Made by a program: the position numbers and the translations under genes
Notes under the pieces: generated by a model
What the model was told of the DNA's origin: nothing
Databases searched by the model: none
What the model saw: only the letters and a program-made list of their open reading frames with translations
DNA from: Cunninghamia lanceolata
Lineage: Eukaryota > Streptophyta > Pinopsida > Cupressales > Cupressaceae
DNA: 64,000 bases
NCBI GenBank assembly: GCA_027924645.1
Contig: BSBN01001017.1
Span: forward strand, 5,668,501 to 5,732,500
Reading direction: 5' to 3'
Shown: positions 35,838 through 47,537 of the stretch, piece after piece
How the letters are laid out: each line of letters begins with the position of its first letter
Position numbering within the stretch: position 1 is the first letter of the stretch

Positions 35838-38533
35838 TGTCTCTCAGATTTGCACCCTTGCTGCGGTTGTAAAACTTTAGCAATCTGGAGGAACATGGGA
35901 ATGATCTCGAAGTGTGGGACCTTGCGAAATAAGATTAGACCTCTGGAGAAGGCCAGCTTCCTTGACTAGTTATCACCTAAAACTAATAAATCTTCATAGG
36001 AAAAGGGAGAAGGAAATGCTTTTTGAATAAAGGATGAAAACAGGGAAAATTGAAAGTAAGGGTGATGCACTAGACTGATTAAAAGAAAACTTTCATAGAA
36101 CTGAGAAAATGTTAACATAACCAGATACAACAAATAGACGTACACAGATTCAAATAATTTTCAGCAGAGGTGAGAAAACAAGATGGTTGAGAGGAACAGA
36201 ATATTCACAGACAACCATATGCAAGTTCACACTAAACTAGAAAAATTAGTAAAAGAGGTAAAATAACCTGCATATATTTAATAAGAAGGCACGGTTACAG
36301 TAGTAGAAAGCTTTGTTTGGAAACAAAAAATCTTCAAAGCCAAAAATTTCCAACCCTAATTATATCTCATCCAATGTATATATAGCATTTACAAAAATGC
36401 CCTAAGTCCGTTACAAAAAAAACTCGCCTCTTGAGCTGTAGAAAAATATCTCTACCTGAAGGGATGTCTACCTGCAGAAGTTATGGCGTGAAATATCTTG
36501 AACAAGGGCAGACAGGAGATATTTTTTGGTCTTCAATACAAGCTACTAAATCATCAATCTGCAACAATAAATGTAAAAAATATTTGCACCCTACCCAAAA
36601 ATGGCCGCTGAAACGTCCAGTCACCAAAACATGCAAATCCAGATCCAAAAATTGAAAGTGAAGATATCCTCCAAAAAAAACCCGCCAAATGAAAGAGGAG
36701 GAAAAAACAAGCATTTTTACCTTTTGCAGCATGTTGAAATTCACAAGAATGGAGGAGATATAGGTAGTCAAAGTTTCAGTCAACTACCTGTATATAGCTC
36801 TTTGCATCCGCAATCTAAATCGATATCTAAATGACCCTTTGAATTTGTACTTGCATATGCAAATTGCCTTTGTATATACATTTGAATATGCATGCGCCTA
36901 CATACAAACGCGGGTCTTTATCTTTTGAATCGATCCCTGTATCTCCCCTGACACGTGGCACCACCTGGTTCATCACTGAAATGAAGCTAGGACCCATCAT
37001 TGAGCCATCGCACCATCCATCAGCCGTCGGGATGACTAAAAACAGAGCCATCGATGCATATTGTCTTGCCGAAATCCCTTTGCATATCGCTTTGTATATT
37101 TGTGCATACAAACTGTAGAATCTAGGAGACTATCAACTGCTTTCAATTTTCCAGTCAGATCCGCCTTGTATGTTTTCTTTTGTATATTTCCATTGTATAT
37201 CGCAATATACAATGCACTCAATATACAAGCCGTAGACCTAACTTTTGTATTTGCTAAAATTGACTTTTGGGTTGGGTCCAGCTTGCATATTGCCTTAATA
37301 CCTTTAAACATACAAATACGAACATAAAAAGATGTATACAACCATGCATTTGATAAATCAAAATGCAAACTCCTTTCGGGTCCCGGCCTTGTATGTCAGG
37401 AATGCATATCGCTTTGTATATGCAATTGTATGTGCAAAGATACAATCGCAAATATACATACAATTGGTGGCCCCCACCCTTTGCATCTCCTCCTTTTGCA
37501 TATCGCTTTGTATATTTGCACATACAAACTGTGGAATGCAAAGTGCAGACCCCAAAATATTTATGGAGCGGATTGGAATCGCTATCGAGTTCAGGCTTTG
37601 TATGTAACTCCTTGTATGTCTCCTTTGTACATGCCAACATACAATCACTTCAACATGCAAACTATGGACTCAACGCTGAATATGCCAAATTTTTTATTTT
37701 TTTAAATCGGGTCTGCCTTGTATATCGCCATTGTATATGATCCTTGTATATCACATATACAATGCGAAATATACAAGGAAAACCGCATACAAATCGCTTG
37801 CATACAAACATGCATTTGAACTTGTACTTGCCCCCTTGTATGTATAACTTGCATCTAACCTTGTTTGCATCTTTTGGCTATGTATCCCTCCGATGTACAT
37901 CTCCTCTTGCATGTTATCCTTTGTATGTACGATTGTATATACAAAGATACAATCACATATACAAGCCACTGTTGCATCCTGTCGATGTACATTTGACTTT
38001 GTATCTTTGACTTGTATGTCGCCAATGTATCCTTGTATCATTTTTCCTTGCATGTCCACCTTTACATATTCGATTGTATGTATGTTAGCCATTGTAAAGA
38101 GCTAAGACTTAGCTGCCGATGAAAATCCTCACACCGATGAACCCTTTATACATTGACCCTTGCATATTTGTTGATATACATTCTCCTTTGTAAATGGCTC
38201 TTGTATGTATCTTTTCCTTTGTATGTGTGATTGTACATACAAACATGCAATGCATATACATACAAGGAAACATATACAATTGCATATGCATGTAAAAATG
38301 ACTAAGTACAAAATTGAGAAATCTCTGCGATGGAAAATACTTGAAGCTAAAAGATTTCTAAATTTTTTTGGGGTTTTTTGCAAAGATTCTCAAGGTGAGA
38401 TTTTTGGGATTTTTTGCAAGGTAGAACATGAGTATGAAGGACCTAAGTCTTGCAGGGGGCTACTTTCTAAAGGATTTTCAAGGAAAATACAAGGTGAATT
38501 ATTTAACTCTGAACAGGGGAAAAAAGGTCAATA
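35838..38533 (-). repeat. 5' LTR of element D
   Basis: Direct repeat of 26,734-29,414, about 2.7 kb, with the same hairpin-dense block (about 36,830-38,300). The first bases read TATTGACC instead of TGTTGACC, a G-to-A change at the terminal dinucleotide. Confidence 0.92.
36375..36386 (-). promoter_or_regulatory. Candidate TATA box in the 5' LTR of element D
   Basis: GCTATATATACA on the minus strand, about 2.1 kb into the LTR, which leaves about 540 bp for R and U5. The same motif is kept in the other LTR at 27,272-27,283. Confidence 0.4.
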
Positions 38534-38672
38534 GGACTCTTCAGGGATATCATCGGTACAATGTAGCTCGGACTATTTTGACATGTTTGGGTGAAAAATA
38601 GAACAATGCCTAACCTAAATGTACCCATCTGGACGCATTGGAACTGTCAGTTTGGTCACATTAGGAGCAGGA
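38534..38672. repeat. 357-bp tandem array, right remnant
   Basis: GGACTCTTCAGGGATATCAT continues the unit that stopped at 26,733, followed by a seventh partial unit up to the GGAGCAGGAC motif. This shows that element D landed inside an existing array. Confidence 0.85.
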
Positions 38673-39101
38673 CACCAAAAATACAAAAGTTGCTTTGTGC
38701 AACTTAACATTGGCATTTTTTTGCAATAGGACTCAAAGATTCAAACTGACCCCAAATGACTCAAAGTGACTTAAAAACAAATGAAACGGTTTTAGAAGAC
38801 CTTATTACGTACAATTGACTCAATCAAAACAAAATTTCATTTTTTGACCCCTCTAGTTAGAAACCAAGACACCTAGAGACACCTATATTTTATACATTAC
38901 CTAGATTTTATACATTATTCTCAGGATCAACTTCATCCATCACTTAGGTCTAACCCCATGAAGCATAACATGATGATGTAAAAATGTGTATATGTGTAAA
39001 AATGCAACAGGAAATAAAAAAAGACAAACCTTACAAATTAATATGCATACTTACAACTCAATGTAACATGACTCTACAAAATCAATGTGAATACTTACAA
39101 A
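38673..39101. other. Flank of the transposase-like gene, no supported gene
   Basis: AT-rich stretch after the truncated array unit. It may hold the 3' end of the transposase-like gene. No polyadenylation signal is called. Confidence 0.4.
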
Positions 39102-41967
39102 TTAATCCAATGAACCATCCAGGTCTACTCTACTCTTTATTGTGTTAAGTATTGCTTCATGGTCAGACTCATGCACCTTCCACAAGATTTTGTTAAAAGA
39201 TCTACCTCGATACTGTATTAAATGAACATTGGATGCCACGACAAGGTTCGAGTAATGAAGAATCTTTCGATGCATGTCAAAGTCCTGAAACAACCAAGCA
39301 TTAACAGTCTTATGTGGGTACGTTCTAAGCCATGTTCTAGTAATAACCATTGAGCCTGTAGGGTATTAGATGTTTTCTCCATCTGTAACTGGGGCCTCCA
39401 ATTTTCTTTTTAGCCTCAACACAATGACATAAGTAATAATTTGTTCCCTCTTCATTATCTTCATCTGCAATAACTGCATATACGTGCCCTACATTGATAT
39501 GTGTAGCAAATTAGATGAAATTAGTCAACATTACAAAAACACTACAAAGTAAGATGACATTAGGAATTTCAAAAACTATGCAAATAGATATATTACCTGG
39601 TTGAACTAGATCTGATATGTGGTCAAAGTCAACTGATGATTCCATCTGTGTTAGTTCCAGTGCCATTGGGGGTCGATACTTGTCAAGTGGGCTAAGATAA
39701 CTTAACTCTCATTCGTCAACCCACTCCTTTGACTCGCACTCATCCCAAGTTTGAATTGTACAAGAAGAACAAAAGCATGACATCTTTCACGTATGGATAC
39801 ACCATGAACCTGTAATTGAGCTTCTGAAAGAGTGCATCTCATTTGATCCTATCAGTGTAGAATAGTCCTCATATAGTGCAATGTTAGTATCATCTATCAA
39901 CCAAAAAAATCTATGAACTAAAGACTTACCTTCATTAACTGGACCCATGTAAGCATTACACCACTCGACAATCAATTTTGCATCTGTCAACTTTGGATTG
40001 TCTTTATACTTTAACTCTTCTTGTGCTATGGCCTTTTTGATACATGCTCCTGCACCATCATGCTCCCCCTTTCCATGCCCGGCCTCACAAAAGTTCCACA
40101 TATGTTGAATACCTGTAAAATTATGCCTCCTACTCAGCTAATAGAAATTCCACAAGTTCTTGAATTGTGACACACAGTTATCTGACCATATGATATGCTG
40201 ACTGAATGATATGCCCCTTCTAGCCAAATCATTGTAGAACACCTGAAAGCAACCTTTTACGAACTTTGTAGAATGCGTGAGATCATCACTAATATAGAAA
40301 TTATACTCCCTTATGATCTTTCTGTCATCCTCTGTACTATCATTTGCATGAATGAATGTGATGTCCACAAATATAGAAACCTGTGTGGAGTTGTAATCTT
40401 GTGATTGCACCTCACGTTGTGGCTGTAGATTGTAGTTCTCTACAAATTCGACGACTAAAATAGTGCTACCAACCGGAACTGTGTCCTTGCATAACTTGAA
40501 TTGTAAGTCCAACCATCGATCTCTATGGGCATGTCTTGCATACTCATACACTATGCTGTCATGAAATATAGGCATAAACTGATACACTGGAATCTTTTCA
40601 ATAACCAATTCACACCTCTTTACTTCTTTACCATCTTTTGTATTGTATGCCACTATTTTATACTTGCCAAACTCTACTAGTTCATTTCCAACCGCATGTG
40701 TTCTTTCCATATGTTCACATATTGGAAAATGTTGCAAGCCACGGCAATAATGACATGTGCCATCCAAGCATAATTTCTTGTAGAATATTTGACCTTCCTC
40801 TCTTTCACATAAAATTCTTGATATGAAGTCTCTTGAAGATGTTGGTGGGGTACGTATGGCACAACCCTGCAAAACATTGTTAGTATGCATATCTAAACAT
40901 ATAGACCTATAAACATCAAAAGGGTTAGAAAATTCAATATGTAATCTGCAACAAGTAGTGCGTGTGCGATTTATCTTGACATAGAAAGGTTTTAGCATTT
41001 CAAAATATCTTTGACAAATTTTAATTTGAGGATACTTCTCTAGAAATTTACCATAAAATTGTGTTTAAGTCTCATCCAAAAAATGCTTTGGATGTGGCTC
41101 ACGGTTCTGACTACCGATTCTCCTTCTTACCACATCCCTTTGATTCGAAGATAACCTTGTGTAATTCTTCCAAAAGTCTTCAATTAGTGATCTCAATGCT
41201 TCAACAATTGGTTTATCTTTTCATGGTAGTCTCCCTGAGAATGCCCATAATTCATTGGCATTAGTGTCCTCAATTCTTTAGCGTCTTCCAACAACTCTTG
41301 ATAAAGTTTTCCTATTAATTCTCAATTCTTGACTCATCTTTCTAATGAGACGAGCTTTCCTCATTTGACTACTTACTATAGTCGATGTAATCACATACCA
41401 TGTTGCATTACTATCTTTTGTGTGTGAGGTGTTACCCACACTCTCATACGCACTCATTAGATTCTTGACAATAGATTTTTCACTTGAAGCCTTTGATGTC
41501 CTCAACCCAAGAATCTTCATGATGGACCTATACTTTATACTTCGCATCATTTCAATTAATAGTTGACATCTTGCAGTCTCATTTAACTTTTCAAAGAACA
41601 ATCTCCAAATCTTATGAGCATATCATCTACACGTGTGTTTTGGAATCTTACCTTCCATTGGCTGCAAAATATTATCATCAATATCAATCAAATACTTTGT
41701 CTTTCTATGCAAAATTGTAGGTGGTGTTAAGTTAGGTAAAGTCATCTCAACATTAGGAATTTCATCAATATTTAAATGAGATGGGCTATATGGCATACCT
41801 TTGATCGAAGATGGAATAGATGACATACCTTGAGGTTGAGGTGGGAATGATGGCGTACCTCCTTCATCACATGTGAGTGATGATGTACTGTCAACTTGAG
41901 ATGTGGTAGATGGTGTCCCTACATGTTGACTTGCGGTAGAGGACGTGTCTCCAACTATGGTATTCAA
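39102..41967 (-). pseudogene. Transposase-like gene, DDE-type by inference, with one intron
   Basis: On the minus strand a Ser/Thr-rich N-terminus (41,967-41,623) is joined in frame through TGA near 41,625 to 41,601-41,278. After a frameshift come PHPKHFLDE, KICQRYFEMLKPFYVKINRT, DGTCHYCRGLQHFPICEHM, VEFVENYNLQPQREVQSQDY, HIIWSDNCVSQFKN and, past a TAG at about 40,136, HMWNFCEAGHGKGEHDGAGA with CIKKA. The SDN and HGKG.HDG motifs recur in a family of eukaryotic transposase-like proteins whose name I cannot give; catalytic acidic residues are plausible there. Where an Asp might be expected before VENY there is Glu. A donor CAG|GTAATAT lies near 39,600 and an acceptor near 39,490. The last exon, to 39,102, has a frameshift. 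It may be the transposase of the composite unit. Confidence 0.6.
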
Positions 41968-42982
41968 ATCTCTCGTAGCATGAAGTTTTTGTATTCATTC
42001 TATTTGTGCTGCCAATACCATATCTCTTTGTGATGGTTATGGTTCCTCTTCAATTGGCATGTCTTCATTTATCATGTCCAATTTCCTCTTCTCACGAAGT
42101 TCCCTCATAGCCACTACTTTATTTGCATTCTTAGCTTCTATCTCTTCCTGTGTTGGTTTAATTCTTGATCATTTCCTTGGCTTGACGGAGAATTTGTCTG
42201 TAGCATGATAAAGAGACCAATATTAGTTCCTAATAAATAAATACAAGGTAATAGTGGGATTGTATTTTTATTATGTTGTAAGGATTTATTCTTGTATAGT
42301 TTGACATCATGGTATGTTAAGGTTTGTTTATTACACATAATTATTAAAGAGCCCAAGTGTAGAAAATATACATGGCATCATGTGAGATTATAGGCTACTT
42401 TCTTGATTGGGAATGTGTCTATTTTAAACATGTATGATAAAGCATGATAAATTAATTCAAATAGAATTAAGGAAAATGTAAAGAACATGCACGTAAAGAC
42501 TTGACATACCTAAAAAATGAAGATTCGAATGAAGAGAGTACCCAATTATGTAGTGTTTTTTTCTTCTTGCATCAAACTCCTCAACAATTTGAGTTTTTCA
42601 CCACTTGCTTCCTTTTCAATGTTATATTGAATAACACTCAAATATAATTACTAACAACAATACTATTAACCAATCTATAATGTTAAATTCCTAAAATTGA
42701 ATCACAATTAACATTGCAACACTACAAAAATTGAAATTTGAATAGATATATATCAAACTTGGTGTGAAAACTATGTTATTTCCTCCTTCTCAAGTTGGCA
42801 AAGTAGAAAAAGTGGTGGAAAGATCATGCAAAGGTGGTAGAATGTGTAAAATGTGCATGTGAACTTCCCAACAACATGAAAGCACTTCTTTTTTATTGGA
42901 GCACGCGCATAATCAACATGAAAATAGAGCATGTGGGCTTGGATCATAGGGGTCAACACTTTTTTACCATTTCTATAGCAGG
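41968..42982. other. Upstream region of the transposase-like gene
   Basis: It may contain a short first exon near 42,000-42,160 (minus strand, basic and Glu-rich words). The rest is AT-rich with no supported gene. Confidence 0.35.
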
Positions 42983-43020
42983 ACAAAACATGAGTGCATT
43001 ATATCGTGCTCGTGTTTTGT
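42983..43020. repeat. Imperfect 38-bp palindrome related to the subterminal sites
   Basis: ACAAAACATGAGTGC on the left faces GCTCGTGTTTTGT on the right (11 of 13 arm bases pair). The ATGAGTGCATTAT core resembles the sites at 12,661 and 55,980. It lies about 1 kb upstream of the transposase-like gene. Confidence 0.5.
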
Positions 43021-43189
43021 CTTGCTATAGATTGATCCATAAATATTTGTGCCTATCTCACCTTTGATAGTACCTTTACAATATCTCACCTTTAGTTCCA
43101 TTAGCTCATGTTCTATATCTCACTTATCTCTCCCCCTCACCTCTCTACCTCTTTACCTCTCCCCTCTCTATGTCTCTCAGTCGCTCCTT

Positions 43190-44743
43190 GTCTACCTCAT
43201 CCCTAAACCCTCAACAAGCTCGATACTATACCTTAAACCCTAATCCCTTATCCCTAAACCCTCCAACCTTATCCCTAATCTTGTATCCTTAACACTCTAC
43301 TTTAACCCTAATCCCTCAACCCTCAACCCTATCCCGAAACCCTTAACCCTCGAACCTCGATGTACTCAACCCTCAACATTAAACCCTAATCCATCAACCC
43401 TTAACTTTGATCCCTCGACCCTCAACCCTATGCCTAAACCCTAAACCCTAAAGCATCAACCCTCAATCCTTAATGTCAAATACTAATCCCTCAACCATTA
43501 ACTCTAATCCCTCAACCCTAAACCCTATCCCTAAACCCTAAACACTATCCCTATTCCTAAACCCTCAATGGGCTTGATACTATACCTTAAACCCTAATCC
43601 CTTATCCCTAAACCCTCCAACCCTATCTCTAATCCTTATACCCTTGACACTCTACTTTAACCCTAATCCCTTGACCCTCAACCCTATCCCTAAACCCTTG
43701 ACCCTCGAACCTCAACCCTCAACCCTTAATGTCAAACCCTAATCCCTCAACCCTTAACTCTAATCCCTCAACCCTCAACCCTATCCCCAAACCCTAAACC
43801 CTAAAGCCTCAACCCTCAACCCTTCACTCTAATCCCTCAACCCTAAACCCTCAACACTATACCTTAAACCCTAATCCATCAACCCTCAACCCTAAACCTT
43901 ATCTCTAAACCCTAATCCCTCAACCCTCAACCCAAATCTGTCACCCCTCAACTCTAATCTGTCATCCCTAAACTCTAAACGCTATCCCTATTCCTAACCC
44001 TCAACGGGCTTGATACTATACCTTAAACCCTAATCCCTTATCCCTAAACCCTGCAATCCTTAAACTCTATTCCTTATACCCTCGACACTCTACTTTAACA
44101 CTAATCCCTCGACCCTCAACCCTATCCCTAAACCCTCAACCATTAAACCTCAACCCTCAACCCTCAACATCAAACACTAATCCATCAACCCTTAACTCTA
44201 ATCCCTCGACCCTCAACCCTATCCCTAAACCCTAAACCCTAAAGCCTCAACCCTCAACCCTCAACATCAAATCCTAATCCCTCAACCCTTCACTCTAATC
44301 CCTCAACCCTAAACCCTATCCCTAAACCCTCAACACTATACCTTGAACCCTAATCCCTCAACCCTCAACCCTAATTCATCATCCCTCAACTCTAATCCAT
44401 CATCCCTAAACCCCAAACACTATCCCTATTCCTAAACCCTCAACAGGCTCGATACTATACCTTAAACCCTAATCCCTTATCCCTAAACCCTGCAACCCTA
44501 TCCCTAATCCTTATACCTTCGACCCTCAACCCTATCCCTAAACCCTCGACCCTTGAACCTCAACCCTCAACCCTCAATGTCAAACCCTAATCCCTCAACC
44601 CTTAACTCTAATCCCTCGACCCTCAACCCTATCCCTAAACCCTAAACCCTAAACCCTCAACCCTCAACCCTCAACGTCAAATCCTAATCCCTTAACCCTT
44701 CACTCTAATCCCTCAACCCTAAACCCTCAACACTATACCTTAA
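43190..44743. repeat. Degenerate telomere-like array, left part
   Basis: CCCTAAA, CCCTCAA and CCCTAAT variants run head to tail for about 1.5 kb. Landmark phrases such as GGGCTTGATACTATACCTTA recur near 43,221, 43,573, 44,009 and 44,451 (spacing 350-440 bp). The array therefore has a higher-order repeat rather than simple telomere units. A pyrimidine-rich CTCTCC stretch precedes it (43,120-43,190). It is interrupted by element B at 44,744. Confidence 0.9.
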
Positions 44744-45841
44744 TGTTGGGAAGAGACACTATATGGACTCATGAATGTTGTCATTGATGGCAACAGAGGT
44801 TATCTCTCACATCCGCAAGACATGATAGGTCCTCACCGGAAGTCAGATTGAAGAAGTGTTGAGGTCCGGTAAGCAAGAATAGAGCAGTCAGTAAGGTCTG
44901 ACAGACAGGTCCAGATCTCTCAGTAGAAGTATCCCAATGAAGTACAGATTTGGGGAAGTCACAAGGAGTATCTTGACTGATAGATTCCAGGGTTTGAGCC
45001 TCTGGTGTGGAAAGGATAAAGAGATATGAATTCTTGAGTGTCAGGTTCCCAAGTGACAATGTGAACAGAGGAAGAACTGACTGGCAGAACATCAGACATT
45101 ATTCCGGATGTGTTACTGATGATGGAAAAGGTTCTTAAGGCATAAGTTATGTTTACCCAACATAATTGATGACTTATACAAGTATATGATTGATCCGCAT
45201 TACTTGATGTGCAAGGATTCAGCTGACAGATCAGAGTTTGAGGAAATTATTAACTGTTCCAGATGCCGACTAGAAAGGTGATGAAATCACTTTTGCATAT
45301 ATATATGTAAAATGAATTTAGTTATGAGTAGCGTGTGATTTTGTGTAATGTACGATGAAAAGCAGTAGACCCGAATAAAAGTAGAAAGGAAGGTTCGGTA
45401 TGTGAAAGGAGAGCAGCACAAAAGAAGAGGAAAGATGAAGTGTAGCAGATCAGTGTACTGAGCCTAACCGGATATGAACTCCAGCATATGTTGATGCTCC
45501 TTATCAATTCAAGTATTGTATTACACTCTTTATAAATTGTAGACAGTGTGTCTCTTGTAGGTAGTGTGCCTTTTGTGAGCAGTGTGCTCGGGCAGTGAGC
45601 CCTAATTGGCAAGTGCCATTTTTGTAATCCTATTCTTCTAACAGAGAATACAATCTTGGGTTAATCACCCCATGGTTTTCTCCCTTAACAGGGTTTCCAC
45701 GTCAAAAATTTTATGTCATGTGTATTTCCATTTCATGGTTATGTTTGCTTGTTTGAATTGGTGCTGCACTAATTAGTAAGAAAGTTTAGAAAGCTAAAAT
45801 ATTTAAGATAACTGATTCACCCCCCCTCTTAGTTATCAACA
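44744..45841 (+). repeat. 5' LTR of element B
   Basis: 1,098 bp, beginning TGTTGGGAAGAG and ending TATCAACA. It matches 51,006-52,100 closely and the LTRs of A more distantly. It keeps the AGTGTG-centred short repeats near 45,540-45,600. Confidence 0.92.
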
Positions 45842-45843
45842 AT

Positions 45844-45855
45844 TGGTATCAGAGC
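45844..45855 (+). promoter_or_regulatory. Primer-binding site, initiator Met-tRNA type (element B)
   Basis: TGGTATCAGAGC two bases after the LTR, identical to element A. Confidence 0.9.
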
Positions 45856-45906
45856 CAAGTTCCTCCTAACAGAGTCTAACATCTTAAGGAAGATCTGGGA
45901 ATTCAA

Positions 45907-47088
45907 ATGGATGTATATGGGTTAAGGGAGCAACTCAAGACTGCCCTTGATGATCTTGAGCAGTCAAACTCTGAAGTCAATGAATTAAAGGAAAGACTAA
46001 AATAGGCTGATGATTTCATGAGAGAACTAAAAGACAAATTAAGTCTCTCTATGAAAAAGAGAAAGGAGCTACTTCAGCAATTGGCAAATCAAGGTGAAGC
46101 CAATGATACAAATGAAGATCTAAAGGAGAAAACCAAGTTATGTGAAAAGTTATCAAAAGAAATCATTATGGTAAGACATGAAATGGAATCAGGAGTTATG
46201 AAGTTTACCCAAGAGGTTGAAGAGAAAAGAAAAACTGAAGATGATCTAAGACAATCCCTCAAGGAGAAATCAGAAGATTGCCACGAGTTGGATAGAATTA
46301 TCAGACATCTTGAATCTGATCTTGAAGATGCTAAAGATAATGAAGAAAAACTTGAGGATCAAATTATCTCTCTTAAAAGAGATCTTCAAACAACAAATGA
46401 ATATAAAGAGAAATTCAAGATAAGTTCTACTCAACTTGAATTTCTTCTTGAAAGTCAAAAGAGGGTAGATGACAAGTGTGGTCTGGGATATGAGAAAGGA
46501 GAAAGCTTTGGATCTGGGCAGAAGAATCTTAGATCAGAAAATTCAAGGAACGGGCCTAGAAGACCTCCGGTAAGACAACCTAATGCTCAAAGATATCCAC
46601 CCTTCAATGGATATTGCCACAATTGCAATAACTTTGGTCATAAAGCTAATCAGTGCAGAAAGAGAATAAATCAAACCAATACATCCTTCTCCGGACAATG
46701 TTTTAATTGCAAAAAGTATGGTCACAAATCTCATGAATGCAGAAATATGCAGATAAGCAATTCATTTAATGGTAGATGCTTTGCATGCAATAGAATGGGT
46801 CATATGGCTAATCGATGCAGATCAAGAGGATATCAATCAAATATGCAAAGAAATGTTATTTGTTCTAATTGCAATAGATCTGGTCATATTGCAAAATTCT
46901 ATAGAAGCAAGAATCAAGGTAAAAGAAGTCTAGTATATCATAATCAGAATCAAGATAAGGGAAAACAAAAAGTGAATGCGAATGAAGTTCAAAGTGAGAT
47001 GAACAAGATTTGGGTGAAGAAAAGTACAGAGAATGTAGGGGATGGATCCACACTAGACTCTGGTGCTGATATTCCTTCCAGAAATTAA
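45907..47088 (+). pseudogene. gag: gag-like ORF of element B
   Basis: ATG 45,907 to TAA 47,086 is one frame with a single stop, TAG at 46,003 (CAA in A), so it is the better-preserved copy. A coiled coil fills residues 1-185. Zinc knuckles CHNCNNFGHKANQC, CFNCKKYGHKSHEC and CFACNRMGHMANRC are intact. The fourth, CSNCNRSGHIAKFY, has lost its last Cys. The C-terminus is again a bare DSGAD followed by IPSRN and the stop, so ending at this point is a family feature and not damage to A alone. Confidence 0.85.
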
Positions 47089-47537
47089 AAAGTGAGCTCT
47101 GGCTCAGGGGGAGACACAAAGAAAACCTTGATCCCCAGCCAGTCAATTGGTGCCGAAACTGGCACAAGATGAGTTGTGGATTAAAGGGTTCATAAGAGAA
47201 ACATCCAAATAAACTATGGTTAAGATTTGGAAGATCCGCAAGATGTTTAAGATCAAGATTGATCTGGTTCTTCAAGCCATCTGAATAAGGCAAACCGGAA
47301 TGACTTAGGTCGAGCATTTATTGCAACAAGGAATTAGGGTTTTTATACAGAAATATAAGGTCTCTCTTGGTCATCATTTGTACATTCACATTCAAGGAAA
47401 AAGAGAAAAGGAGCTCTGCAACAAAATTCCCCCAAAGATCAAGACAATTTTTTTCAAATCAATTCGGATTTCATTGTTTGCCCTAAACATCATAAAAAGG
47501 TATTCTCCATTCTTGATATTTCTCAATAGAATTCTTG

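Larger units (their letters stand above)
26734..38533 (-). mobile_element. Ty3/gypsy Tat-like LTR retrotransposon D, nested in the 357-bp array
   Basis: LTRs of about 2.68-2.70 kb (26,734-29,414 and 35,838-38,533) read TGTTGACC...GAGAGACA on the minus strand; the right copy is TATTGACC. GGACT at 26,729-26,733 and 38,534-38,538 is a perfect 5-bp target duplication, and the flanks join into an intact array unit. The order on the minus strand is gag, protease, an RNase H, reverse transcriptase, gypsy RNase H, then integrase. The extra RNase H points to the Tat/Ogre group, but its place before RT is unusual. All domains have stops or frameshifts, so the copy is dead. Confidence 0.93.

Noticed and set aside
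43190..44743. CRISPR-like repeat/spacer array
   Set aside because: No constant repeat with unique spacers; it is a degenerate plant satellite in a eukaryotic context.
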